The notes: generated by a model from the sequence alone, not told the origin. DNA of 17,070 nucleotides from an uncultured Oribacterium sp. (GCA_934270345.1 CAKQPT010000039.1:1-17070); one strand, 5' to 3'. Positions 6,114 to 13,046 are shown, numbered from the stretch's first letter. Made by a program: numbers and translations.

Positions 6114-7462
6114 TCCTTGAGATCGTTGAAACCGGTGTTCGTGGTGATCACGATGACGCTGTCACCCGGCAGCATGAAGTCGGCGCCGCGCGGCGTGATG
6201 ATCTGGTTTCCACGGACGATAGCCGCGATCAGGACGTTCTTCTTAAATGTCAGATCTGCGAAGGTATGATTGCAGAGGGCGGGATCATTGCCCACCTTGA
6301 ACTCGAGGGCCTCTGCTCTTCCATCACCGATCTTATACAGGGTCTCGACGTTCGAGCCCTCGGAGTTCTTCAGCGCGCGCACATACTGTACGATGTGATC
6401 CGCGACGATCTGCTTCGGGTAGATGACGGAACCGAGGTTCATCTCGGAGGTGACATTCTCGAAGGCGATACGGTTGATCTTCGTGATGAGACGCGCGTCG
6501 GACAGCTTGCCGGCATAGAGGGACAGCATGATGTTCTCCTCATCGAAGCCGGTCAGGGAACAGAAGGCGTCGGTCTTCTCGATGCCCTCGCGGATCAGAA
6601 GATCCTGGTCGGTACCGTCACCGTTGATGATGGTCGCATCCGGGAACTCGCCGGCGAGGAACTCGCAGCGGTCACGATCGAAGTCGATGACCTTCAGCTT
6701 GCACTTCATATGGGAATCGTGCATATACTTCGCGATGTAGTAGGTGACCTTACCGCCACCGACGATCATACAGCTGCGGATCGGCTTGTAATCGATGCCG
6801 AGCTGCTTCACGAACTCGTTGGACTGATCGGCGCTCGCGATGTAGCTGATGACATCCCCATTCATGATGGCGTCATTACCACTCGGGATGATGACCTGAT
6901 CGCCACGCTCGATGGAGCAGATCAGGACATTGACCTTCAGAATACGCGGGATGTCATACATGCGGATGCCGACGATGTTGCTGTTCTCCGGCACCTTGAC
7001 ACGGATCAGGTCGATCTTGCCGCGGGAGAAGCTGTCGATCTTCATGACCGACGGGAAGCGAAGCAGACGCTCGACCTCCTTGGCGGCTGCCATCTCCGGG
7101 TTGATGACCATCGCGAGGTTCAGCTCGTCACGGAGGTAGTTGATCTCATCCTTGTACTCCGGGTTACGGATACGCGCAATGGTGTTACAGTTACCTTCCT
7201 TCTTTGCAATCAGGCAGCACAGCATGTTGATTTCATCGGAGTCGGTTGCGGCGATGAGGACATCTGCATTCTTGACACCGGCCTCCTGCTGGATCGCCAG
7301 CATAGCGCCGTTTCCGTTGATACCCATGACATCCAGTGAATCCACCGCATGTCGGAGAACCTTCTCGTTGTTATCGATGATCGTTACGTTATGGTTCTCC
7401 TTGTTCAGCTGACTGGCGAGAGAATATCCCACCTTACCACAGCCAACCACAATAATGTTCAT
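6101..7462 (-). CDS. trkA: TrkA-family cytosolic regulator of potassium uptake (two RCK domains)
   Basis: A 453-residue protein with duplicated RCK_N/RCK_C halves. The first Rossmann motif is GCGKVG (7-12), with the acidic NAD-ribose residue at D30 (TIID). The second is GGGKVT (235-240), where the last Gly is replaced by Thr, with D260 at the matching strand end. RCK_C domains follow at about 145-215 and 370-450. TrkA binds nucleotides and gates the TrkH pore on the inner face of the membrane. The ATG at 7,462 gives the MNIIVVGCGKVG start that the family always has; a GGAGG lies about 11 nt upstream, slightly far. It precedes trkH by 28 nt, as a potassium-uptake pair. Confidence 0.95.
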   Translation of the reverse strand: MNIIVVGCGKVGYSLASQLNKENHNVTIIDNNEKVLRHAVDSLDVMGINGNGAMLAIQQEAGVKNADVLIAATDSDEINMLCCLIAKKEGNCNTIARIRNPEYKDEINYLRDELNLAMVINPEMAAAKEVERLLRFPSVMKIDSFSRGKIDLIRVKVPENSNIVGIRMYDIPRILKVNVLICSIERGDQVIIPSGNDAIMNGDVISYIASADQSNEFVKQLGIDYKPIRSCMIVGGGKVTYYIAKYMHDSHMKCKLKVIDFDRDRCEFLAGEFPDATIINGDGTDQDLLIREGIEKTDAFCSLTGFDEENIMLSLYAGKLSDARLITKINRIAFENVTSEMNLGSVIYPKQIVADHIVQYVRALKNSEGSNVETLYKIGDGRAEALEFKVGNDPALCNHTFADLTFKKNVLIAAIVRGNQIITPRGADFMLPGDSVIVITTNTGFNDLKDILA

Positions 7463-7564
7463 AGCTCTAAACTCCTCCGTCGTCTATCGAACGTTCTTTG
7501 TGTCGAGCGGCCTCCATCCCGGGGTGTCCGTTCGAACATATCCGATCCGCACATGCGGCTTCGG

Positions 7565-8137
7565 TCAAGGTATGTCGGCACCATCCTCTTCTGCTGATCC
7601 GGCGCGGTCCCGCTCATCGAGATCCCGCTGCAGCGGCTCCAGATAATGCACAAACATATCTTTGTGAGACCGGATCCGGTAATTCAGATCGATCTCCTGG
7701 ATATTAAAGGATTTCTTACCGCCGTTCTGCATACGGTTCCAGAAATACTGAATATCCCGGAAGGGAATGTAGTACATCTCCTTCCGGGTCGTAAATGAAA
7801 GTATGATAAAACTGATGCCGCCCTGCGCCTCAAAGGCCTGCATGAAGCGGACCTGGTGCGGATGCAGATTCTGCAGCGGCCAGAAATTCGTGGCGCACTC
7901 CTTCGCGTCGAAGCAGACCGGGATGCCCTGTACGAGGCCAATGTAGTCGACCGTGGACTTCTGATCGAAGTAGGCCAATGTGATCTGCGTATGGTCCTCG
8001 TTCATGTTGATCGGCGTAATCGGCGTCGGAATCTTCTGCACGACCGCCAGCTTCTTCTCGAGGTAGGCCTCGTTCGTCCGGTTGATGAGCTCCTCCAGCT
8101 GTGAGCCGCGGAGCCCGCGGGACTTCCAGGTGCCCAT
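7565..8137 (-). CDS. recU: Holliday junction resolvase RecU
   Basis: A 190-residue RecU. It cuts four-way DNA junctions during recombination and repair and also modulates RecA. Conserved segments are LEELINRTNEAYL (14-26), IPTPITPIN (36-44), STVDYIG (61-67), FDAKEC (76-81), NLHPHQVRFM (90-99) and YFWNR. D64, D77 and K79 fit the catalytic Asp-x12-Asp/Glu-x-Lys pattern; B. subtilis has Glu where this protein has D77. It lacks the roughly 30-residue basic N-terminal extension of the B. subtilis protein. Its ATG overlaps the trpS stop in TGATG, so translation is probably coupled and the start is secure. In B. subtilis recU is paired with ponA; here it sits between trpS and trkA. The C-terminal tail is acidic. 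Confidence 0.93.
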   Translation of the reverse strand: MGTWKSRGLRGSQLEELINRTNEAYLEKKLAVVQKIPTPITPINMNEDHTQITLAYFDQKSTVDYIGLVQGIPVCFDAKECATNFWPLQNLHPHQVRFMQAFEAQGGISFIILSFTTRKEMYYIPFRDIQYFWNRMQNGGKKSFNIQEIDLNYRIRSHKDMFVHYLEPLQRDLDERDRAGSAEEDGADIP

Positions 8138-9291
8138 CAGTTCTTCGTATGGCTCTCGTTCAGCCAGGACTCCCAGCTCTTCACCATCGCGTCCTTATCG
8201 TCGAAGTAGTTGATCTGCATCGCTTCGCGGCACTCGTGGAGGGTCTGGTTCGTCACCTGGACCGCATGATCGGTACCGGCCTTCAGGATGTCATAGACGT
8301 CGTTGATGTTGGTCTCCCACTTCGCACGGTTCTCACGGATCGGCTGAAGCATATCCTCCATGACCTTGAGAAGGAACTTCTTGCACTTCATATCGCCGAG
8401 ACCACCACGCTGGTAGTGCTCCTTCATCTCCTCGAGGTTCTTATAATCCGGGAGATAGTCTGCGAACTGGCTGTCATCACGCAGGAAGGCGTCGAGGTAG
8501 GTGAAGACCATATTGCCCTCGACATGACCAGGATCCGCAACGTTGATATGGGTCGGATCCGTGTACATGCTCATGACCTTCTTCTTTACGGTCGCGGCGT
8601 CGTCGGACAGGAAGATACCGTTGCCGAGAGACTTCGACATCTTCGCCTTGCCATCGATACCCGGGAGACGACGCTGGGCGGCATTCTCCGGAATCAGGAT
8701 ATCCGGCTCGACGAGCACATCGCACTTGTAGATCGTGTTGAAACGGTGCGCGATCTCGCGTGCCTGCTCGATCATCGGCATCTGGTCCTCACCGGCTGGT
8801 ACGGTGGTCGCCTTGAACGCCGTAATATCGGCGGTCTGCGATACCGGATAGGTGAAGAACCCGGCTGGGAGGCCGGCAACATTGTCATCCTCCGACTCGC
8901 TGCCGTTAAAGCCGCGCATGAGCATCTCGGACTTGACGGTCGGGTTTCTCGAGAGACGCTGGGTCGTCACGAGGTTCATATAGTAGAACGTCAGTGCGTG
9001 CAGCGCCGGAATACCGGACTGAATGCAGATAAAGGACTTATCCGGGTCGATACCTGCGGAGAGATAATCGAGGGTGACCTCGATGATGTTATCACGTACC
9101 TTCTTCGGGTTATCCCAGTTATCGGTCAGGGCCTGATCGTCTGCGACGAGGATGTTGATCTCGTCGAACTGACCAGAGTTCTGAAGCTGTACTCTCCGCT
9201 GGAGAGAACCCACATAGTGTCCTAAATGAAGTTTTCCGGTCGGACGATCGCCCGTCAGGATGACTTTACGCTTACAATCTTTTGCTAACAT
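8137..9291 (-). CDS. trpS: Tryptophanyl-tRNA synthetase
   Basis: A class I aminoacyl-tRNA synthetase that charges tRNA-Trp. With the start at 9,291 the protein has 384 residues. The ATP-binding HIGH-type motif is HLGH (22-25) in GDRPTGKLHLGHYVGSL, and KMSKS is intact at 217-221. PVSQTADITAFKATTVPAGEDQ (about 149-170) is the tryptophan/ATP pocket region of the long clostridial TrpRS type. An upstream in-frame ATG at 9,312 would add seven residues, but GGAGG lies inside that extension, 5 nt before the ATG used here. No T-box leader fits in the 44-nt gap to yraN, unlike many Firmicute trpS genes. It overlaps recU by one base. Confidence 0.96.
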   Translation of the reverse strand: MLAKDCKRKVILTGDRPTGKLHLGHYVGSLQRRVQLQNSGQFDEINILVADDQALTDNWDNPKKVRDNIIEVTLDYLSAGIDPDKSFICIQSGIPALHALTFYYMNLVTTQRLSRNPTVKSEMLMRGFNGSESEDDNVAGLPAGFFTYPVSQTADITAFKATTVPAGEDQMPMIEQAREIAHRFNTIYKCDVLVEPDILIPENAAQRRLPGIDGKAKMSKSLGNGIFLSDDAATVKKKVMSMYTDPTHINVADPGHVEGNMVFTYLDAFLRDDSQFADYLPDYKNLEEMKEHYQRGGLGDMKCKKFLLKVMEDMLQPIRENRAKWETNINDVYDILKAGTDHAVQVTNQTLHECREAMQINYFDDKDAMVKSWESWLNESHTKN

Positions 9292-9296
9292 GCCTG

Positions 9297-9301
9297 CCTC
9301 C
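9297..9301 (-). promoter_or_regulatory. Ribosome-binding site that fixes the trpS start
   Basis: GGAGG on the minus strand lies 5 nt before the ATG at 9,291-9,289. It is inside the longer open frame that begins at 9,312, which argues against the longer start. Confidence 0.85.
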
Positions 9302-9324
9302 ATAAAATGCACAAACTTATCATG

Positions 9325-9353
9325 AGTATAGCATACTAAAATGCGTTTTGAAA
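9325..9353 (-). promoter_or_regulatory. Candidate promoter for trpS-recU inside the 3' end of yraN
   Basis: TATACT (9,325-9,330) matches the -10 consensus at 5 of 6 positions. It is 17 bp from a poor -35, TTTCAA (9,348-9,353). A start near 9,318 would leave a leader of about 27 nt. Confidence 0.35.
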
Positions 9354-9761
9354 CAGTAGTATCTTGTCATCGTCGATCGAGACGACGTCGAAGCGGCACT
9401 TCGTTTCGGTCTGAGATCGCTTCGTGTAGCTGAGATACGCTTCTGCTACCCGGCGGATGCGCTGCTGTTTCGCGTGGTCGACGGCTTCGCAGCCGTAGCC
9501 GTGGGCGCTGTCCTGGCGTTTCTTCACCTCGACGAAGACGAGGGTGTCGTCTTCCATCGCGATGATGTCGATCTCGTTCCGGTGAAAGCGCCAGTTCCGT
9601 TCGAGTATACGGTAGCCCGCCGCCTCGAGGTACGCCGCGGCCATGTCTTCCCCGCGAACACCATCTGCGTGGTTGCCGCGACGCGCGTCGGAACGCTTCT
9701 TCGATGGCGCTTCGGTTTCAGGCTTCTGCTTGAATATTTCCGGGACTTCTTTGAAGTACAT
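9336..9761 (-). CDS. yraN: YraN (UPF0102) family nuclease-like protein
   Basis: A 141-residue protein of the YraN/UPF0102 family, which has a restriction-endonuclease-like fold. The core runs from about residue 35. E38 (RGEDMAAAYLE), D65 in NEIDIIA, and E78 and K80 in FVEVK form the usual E...D-x12-E-x-K active-site pattern. YLEAAGYRILERNWR (44-58) is a family hallmark. The first 34 residues (MYFKEVPEIF and a basic, polar linker) are longer than the usual YraN N-terminus. They are kept because the next in-frame ATG, at residue 40, would cut into the core. The ribosome site (AAGGTG) is weak. The exact cellular role of the family is not firmly established. It lies between rnhB and trpS. Confidence 0.88.
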   Translation of the reverse strand: MYFKEVPEIFKQKPETEAPSKKRSDARRGNHADGVRGEDMAAAYLEAAGYRILERNWRFHRNEIDIIAMEDDTLVFVEVKKRQDSAHGYGCEAVDHAKQQRIRRVAEAYLSYTKRSQTETKCRFDVVSIDDDKILLFQNAF

Positions 9762-9841
9762 GGTGCACCTTTACTTTCTTGGAGACAGGTGCATCGGAGG
9801 GCCAGCAATCGAAGTACAGTACTACGAGCTCGGAAAACTCT

Positions 9842-9962
9842 AAGTCGGGGACCCTAAGCGGCACTAGGCCCTCCGCAATCACTGAGTTTTCTTTATGAAA
9901 ACTCAGTGTTGCAGAGGGTGCTAAGGAAAATAGTACCAAGTGCCGCTAAGGGGACCCGACTT
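9842..9962. repeat. 121-bp imperfect inverted repeat (MITE- or REP-like element)
   Basis: The outer arms of 24 bp (9,842-9,865 and 9,939-9,962) match at 21 positions, each reading AAGTCGGG...AGCGGCACT inward. The inner arms (9,869-9,891 and 9,897-9,918) match except for one bulge and one mismatch and close on a 5-nt loop, TTTAT. About 20 extra bases on the right side unbalance the stem. The whole element lies in the 281-bp rnhB-yraN gap and encodes no protein that I recognise. It is probably a non-autonomous mobile or species-specific palindromic repeat; a stable RNA hairpin is an alternative. Confidence 0.85.
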
Positions 9963-10042
9963 GATTTTTCACGACCTCTTCGTATGACTTCGCTTGCCGG
10001 TCCTCCATGCGCCTGTCTGAACAGTACTCTTTGATTGAATTA

Positions 10043-10711
10043 TCAAACGAAATGCCCAATAAATGAATGACGGTGGATCGGGCAAGGGCCGAGGCGCTTC
10101 AGAGCTTCGATGTGCTCTTTCGTGCCGTAGCCTTTATTACGGGCAAAGCCGTATTCCGGGTACAGCGCGTCGTACTCCTCCATGAGGTGATCCCTCGTGA
10201 CTTTCGCGAGGATGCTGGCGGCGGCGATGGAGACGGACTTCGCGTCGCCCTTGATGATCGATTCCTGCGGGATGTCGACGCCCGGGATCGTGACGGCGTC
10301 GTTCAGCAGCAGGCCCGGTGCATCGGCGAGGCCTTTCGCCTGAAGCATCTCGTTCGTCTTCTGAAGTGCGATGCGCATCGCTTCATAATCTGCCTGAAGG
10401 ATGTTGATCTCATCGATGCGTTTCTCATCTACGATGCCGATGCCGTAGGCGATGGCCTTTTCTTTGATTTCCGGCAGCATCGCTTCGCGGCGAAGTGCGG
10501 TCACCTTCTTCGAATCGTTGAGATAGAGGATCACGGCATCCTTCGGGAGGATGCAGCAGGCGGCCACGACCGGGCCCGCCAGCGGACCTCTGCCGGCTTC
10601 GTCGATGCCGGCGATGAAGCGGACATCGGCGTGTGCGTTTTCATATTCGTGCATCGCTGCTAAGCGCGAGAGCTCCTTCTCCAGACGCTCGCCCTTCAGT
10701 TCTCTCGTCAT
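10043..10711 (-). CDS. rnhB: Ribonuclease HII
   Basis: A 222-residue RNase HII, which cuts RNA in RNA:DNA hybrids and starts removal of single ribonucleotides from DNA. The active site is complete: D37 and E38 in GIDEAGRGPLAGP, D138 in LLNDAVTIPG and D156 in IKGDAKSVSIAAASILAKV. LNDSKKV (64-70) and YGFARNKGYGT (187-197) are family signatures, and it ends with the usual HRHSFIGHF-type tail. About 30 charged residues precede the core, as in other Firmicute RnhB proteins. AGAGGA lies upstream of the ATG at 10,711. It follows rbgA after a 110-bp gap with palindromic repeats, as in the common rbgA-rnhB order. Confidence 0.96.
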   Translation of the reverse strand: MTRELKGERLEKELSRLAAMHEYENAHADVRFIAGIDEAGRGPLAGPVVAACCILPKDAVILYLNDSKKVTALRREAMLPEIKEKAIAYGIGIVDEKRIDEINILQADYEAMRIALQKTNEMLQAKGLADAPGLLLNDAVTIPGVDIPQESIIKGDAKSVSIAAASILAKVTRDHLMEEYDALYPEYGFARNKGYGTKEHIEALKRLGPCPIHRHSFIGHFV

Positions 10712-10746
10712 GAAATTCCTCTTTCTTAATTATTGATTTACTTACA

Positions 10747-10809
10747 GGGGTCAGACCCCCTTCTGAAAGCCGAAAGGAGGTCGCAGAATTCACGCGTGGG
10801 TCAGACCCC
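10747..10809. repeat. REP-like palindromes, GGGGTCAGACCCC family, copies 2 and 3
   Basis: GGGGTCAGACCCC at 10,747-10,759 and GGGTCAGACCCC at 10,798-10,809 are in the same orientation, 51 bp apart, in the gap between the rbgA stop and the rnhB start. On the minus strand no T-tract follows, so they are not simple terminators. The spacing DNA includes CCCCCTTC...GAAAGGAGG, which could form a further weak stem. Confidence 0.8.
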
Positions 10810-10821
10810 GTGGCATCCCGA

Positions 10822-11715
10822 TCATTCAGTTTCTACCGGGGTGTCAGAGACCGCCTGGCCGGCGCTGGTCGGGACGTGCTCGAGGGTGATGGCGCCGAGG
10901 CGGCCGCTCCGGAAGTCGTCGAGGATGATCTTCGCGGTTTTCGTGTAGTCGATGTTGCCGCCCTTCATGATGCAGCCGCGGCGGCGTCCGATCTCGTCGA
11001 AGACCTGAATTGCTTCCTCGAGGCCTTCGAGGGAGCTGCCGTAGCGTGCGATCAGTGCCTCCGGGTAATAGCGCACGAGGTACTTGATGAGGTAGAATAC
11101 GAGCTCGTCAATGTTGAGGATCTGGTCGTTGATGGAGCCGATGAGGGCCAGATTCAGGCCGACGATCTCACGCTCGAACTTCGGCCAGGTGATACCCGGG
11201 GTGTCGAGCAGCTGCAGCTTTTTATTGACATTGATCCACTGATTACCACGAGTGACGCCCGGCTTGTTTCCGGTCTTCGCCATGGATTTCCCGACATAGG
11301 AATTGATGAAGGTGGACTTGCCGACGTTCGGCACGCCGAGGACCATCGCACGGATGACCGGGGTCTTAATGCCACGCTTCAGGTTTCTCTCAACGAGCGG
11401 CTTCGTCGCCTCATCGATGAGCGGGTTCAGCTTCTTTAAGCTGCCCTTGTTTCGCGCGTCGATTTCGAGTGTATAGTAGCCGCGGGCGGCGAAGTAGTCT
11501 GCGAAGCGCTTCGTCTCACGACGATCCGCGAGATCCGCCTTATTGATGAGGAGGATGCGGGCCTTATCCTTCGCGAAGCTGTCGACGTCCGGATTACGGG
11601 AGGACTCCGGGCAGCGGGCGTCGATGACCTCGATGACGAGATCGACCAGCTTCAGGTCCTCACGGATGTTTCGTTTTGCTTTGGCCATGTGGCCGGGATA
11701 CCATTGAATCGTCAT
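10822..11715 (-). CDS. rbgA: Ribosome biogenesis GTPase RbgA (YlqF)
   Basis: A 297-residue circularly permuted GTPase needed for late 50S subunit assembly. The motif order is permuted as expected: G4 NKAD (58-61), G5 region (IDAR, 85-88), then G1 GVPNVGKST (127-135), G2 in GVTRG (153-157) and G3 DTPG (171-174). The N-terminus WYPGHMAKAKR (5-15) is diagnostic. The C-terminal helical domain (about 180-297) is the RNA-contacting part. It follows lepB by 32 nt, a co-transcribed arrangement common in Firmicutes, with AGGTG 4 nt before the ATG. Its stop is followed almost directly by palindromic repeats. Confidence 0.96.
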   Translation of the reverse strand: MTIQWYPGHMAKAKRNIREDLKLVDLVIEVIDARCPESSRNPDVDSFAKDKARILLINKADLADRRETKRFADYFAARGYYTLEIDARNKGSLKKLNPLIDEATKPLVERNLKRGIKTPVIRAMVLGVPNVGKSTFINSYVGKSMAKTGNKPGVTRGNQWINVNKKLQLLDTPGITWPKFEREIVGLNLALIGSINDQILNIDELVFYLIKYLVRYYPEALIARYGSSLEGLEEAIQVFDEIGRRRGCIMKGGNIDYTKTAKIILDDFRSGRLGAITLEHVPTSAGQAVSDTPVETE

Positions 11716-11747
11716 AATTCACCTGTTTTCTATACTTCTTATATGTA

Positions 11748-12275
11748 CTATTTAATGAAACCGATCTTTTTGAACGGCAGCAGCCGGAACCAGATGCGTC
11801 CGAGGATCTGCGAGCGTTTGACGTTGCCGACATTAATGAAGCGGCTGTCCTCGGAGGAGTCTGCATTGTCCCCGATCAGGAAGTACTCGTCTTCCATCAG
11901 TTCGACCGGTTTCTCCGCGATTCCGCCGAGGGAGATGTCGGAGATCTGATCACTCTCGAGCAGCGTACCGTCGATGTAGATGCGGCCGTTCTGAATCACG
12001 ACGGTCTCGCCCGGCAGTCCGATGACGCGCTTCACATTTTTGGTCGCGTCGCTTCGCTGGAAAATGACGACATCCATGCGCTTCGGCTTTATGAACTTAT
12101 ACGTGAGTCGGTCGACCAGCACGAGGTCGCTCGCGGATATCGCCGGTTCCATGCTGTGACCGGAAATCTCCTCGGTCGTCAGAAAGCTGTGTACCAGAAA
12201 CCACGCAAGCGCGATCACGACGATCACGTTCGTGACCGTGCCGACAAACTTCTGAATCGGACTTTTCTCTCGCAT
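11748..12275 (-). CDS. lepB: Type I signal peptidase
   Basis: A 175-residue membrane-anchored serine protease that removes signal peptides from exported proteins outside the membrane. One N-terminal membrane span (about 10-31) is followed by the catalytic Ser41 in GHSMEP and the general base Lys82 in NVKRVIGLPGE. Box E is visible as IGDNADSSEDSR (about 134-145). The length is typical of the compact Gram-positive form. GAGGTG lies 4 nt before the ATG at 12,275. It lies between rplS and rbgA, the usual order. Its upstream region is occupied by palindromic repeats (12,296-12,406), and I see no clear promoter. Confidence 0.95.
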   Translation of the reverse strand: MREKSPIQKFVGTVTNVIVVIALAWFLVHSFLTTEEISGHSMEPAISASDLVLVDRLTYKFIKPKRMDVVIFQRSDATKNVKRVIGLPGETVVIQNGRIYIDGTLLESDQISDISLGGIAEKPVELMEDEYFLIGDNADSSEDSRFINVGNVKRSQILGRIWFRLLPFKKIGFIK

Positions 12276-12295
12276 TCTTCACCTCATAAAATAAA

Positions 12296-12379
12296 CGGGA
12301 GGCCAGGGGACCTCTCCCCCTTACATAACTTATCGGGAGCACGGAAAACGCCATCCAAACCCTCCCGGGAGGCCAGGGG
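12296..12379. repeat. 14-bp direct repeats CGGGAGGCCAGGGG framing a palindromic segment
   Basis: CGGGAGGCCAGGGG occurs at 12,296-12,309 and 12,366-12,379, exactly 70 bp apart. Between them, GGGGA...TCCCC (from 12,306) and CGGGAG (12,334-12,339) with CTCCCG (12,362-12,367) form further stems. The segment CTTATCGGGAG...CCCTCCCGGG (12,329-12,370) recurs in the ffh-rpsP gap at 15,585-15,634. It lies between the rplS terminator and lepB. Confidence 0.75.
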
Positions 12380-12406
12380 GTCTGACCCCGTATGGGGTCA
12401 GACCCC
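12377..12406. repeat. Inverted pair of REP-like units, copies 4 and 5
   Basis: GGGGTCTGACCCC (12,377-12,389) and GGGGTCAGACCCC (12,394-12,406) are exact reverse complements separated by GTAT. Each unit is palindromic alone, and together they make a perfect 13-bp stem with a 4-nt loop. This double arrangement resembles the paired-REP hairpins mobilised by RAYT-type enzymes. Confidence 0.85.
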
Positions 12407-12458
12407 TTTCCCGTAAACCATTTCACAACTGAAATTATATACGTAACTTAAATTATCG

Positions 12459-12489
12459 AAAAGGGGCATCCCGTAAAACGGAACGCCCC
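12459..12489 (-). terminator. Intrinsic terminator of rplS
   Basis: On the minus strand GGGGCGTTCCGT pairs with ACGGGATGCCCC (two mismatches) around a 3-nt loop, and TTTT (complement of 12,459-12,462) follows. The hairpin starts 20 nt after the rplS stop codon. Confidence 0.85.
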
Positions 12490-12508
12490 AATGATTCATC
12501 GCTTCTGA

Positions 12509-12856
12509 TTACAGTGCCTTAACCTTGGCAGCCTTACCAGTACGCTCTCTAAGGTATGTGAGCTTTGCTCTTCTTACCTTACCTCTTCTAACGACCTCAA
12601 CCTTCTCAACCATCGGGCTGTGAAGCGGCCAGGTCTTCTCTACGCCTACGCCGTTGGAAGACTTACGAACGGTGAAAGTAGTTCTGTTGGAACCACCCTG
12701 GATCTTCAGAACAGTACCCTCGAAGATCTGAGTTCTCTCACGGTTACCCTCTTTGATCTTGTTGTAAACGCGAACGGTGTCACCAGTGTTGAATACTGGA
12801 ACCTCAGCCTTGAGCTGACCCTGCTCGATGTTCTTGATAATCTCGTTATTAGACAT
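12509..12856 (-). CDS. rplS: Large ribosomal subunit protein bL19
   Basis: With the start at 12,856 the product is the usual 115-residue L19, a structural protein of the 50S subunit at the subunit interface. The body shows [19 protein letters not shown], the [23 protein letters not shown] strand region, [22 protein letters not shown] and [21 protein letters not shown], all standard L19 segments. An in-frame start at 12,883 would add nine residues, but AGGAGG lies between the two starts, 6 nt before the ATG used here. It is usually the last gene of the trmD operon. Here a CAP-domain gene and two terminators separate it from trmD, and it seems to have its own promoter and leader. Confidence 0.97.
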   Translation of the reverse strand: MSNNEIIKNIEQGQLKAEVPVFNTGDTVRVYNKIKEGNRERTQIFEGTVLKIQGGSNRTTFTVRKSSNGVGVEKTWPLHSPMVEKVEVVRRGKVRRAKLTYLRERTGKAAKVKAL

Positions 12857-12862
12857 TGTGTA

Positions 12863-12868
12863 CCTCCT
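12863..12868 (-). promoter_or_regulatory. Ribosome-binding site that fixes the rplS start
   Basis: A full AGGAGG on the minus strand, 6 nt before the ATG at 12,856-12,854. It excludes the longer frame starting at 12,883. Confidence 0.9.
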
Positions 12869-12902
12869 AGTACTATTCGACATTCATTCACGGAGTTTCT
12901 CG

Positions 12903-12941
12903 TTCGGTCAGAGCCGAATCACCTATTCCAAGCAGATGGAA
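12903..12941 (-). ncRNA. Candidate rplS leader (L19 autoregulatory leader-like) with two tandem hairpins
   Basis: On the minus strand TTCCA-tctgct-TGGAA (12,941-12,926) and TTCGG-ctctga-CCGAA (12,918-12,903) are two successive 5-bp stems, each with a 6-nt loop. They lie between the proposed promoter and the Shine-Dalgarno. An L19 leader family is known upstream of rplS in low-GC Gram-positives. The position fits; the consensus cannot be checked here. Confidence 0.4.
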
Positions 12942-12978
12942 CCGTCAGCGGAATATCTCTCTTAGTCACAACCTTGAC

Positions 12979-13007
12979 AATTTACCATAGATACGGCGGA
13001 ATTGCAA
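12979..13007 (-). promoter_or_regulatory. Candidate promoter of rplS
   Basis: TTGCAA (13,002-13,007) and TAAATT (12,979-12,984) are 17 bp apart; each matches 4 of 6 consensus bases. A start near 12,972 would give a leader of about 115 nt containing two hairpins. The terminator at 13,047-13,081 makes an independent promoter necessary or at least useful. Confidence 0.4.
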
Positions 13008-13046
13008 GCGGTTTTTGCCTTTCAAACGAGTCTTTTGAACACATTT

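Noticed and set aside
6089..7339. 416-codon plus-strand open frame opposite trkA
   Set aside because: It is a mirror of trkA in GC-rich DNA. No Shine-Dalgarno, no recognisable domain and an Asp/His/Val/Leu-rich composition typical of antisense translation.
7463..7564. Terminator or riboswitch in the recU-trkA gap
   Set aside because: Only a short CCGCA/TGCGG palindrome without a T-tract. The 102-bp gap is too small for a known c-di-AMP riboswitch.
8101..9225. 374-codon plus-strand open frame opposite trpS
   Set aside because: Same reason: it lies fully antisense to a well-supported synthetase gene and has no motif.
9292..9335. T-box leader for trpS
   Set aside because: Only 44 nt separate yraN and trpS, and no specifier or antiterminator elements are visible.
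9718..9939. 73-codon minus-strand frame crossing the inverted repeat into yraN
   Set aside because: Its first half is palindrome sequence and its end overlaps yraN in another frame. Kept only as a possible remnant.
12296..12406. CRISPR array
   Set aside because: Repeats are palindromic, unequal and only two to a set, with no regular spacers and no cas genes nearby.
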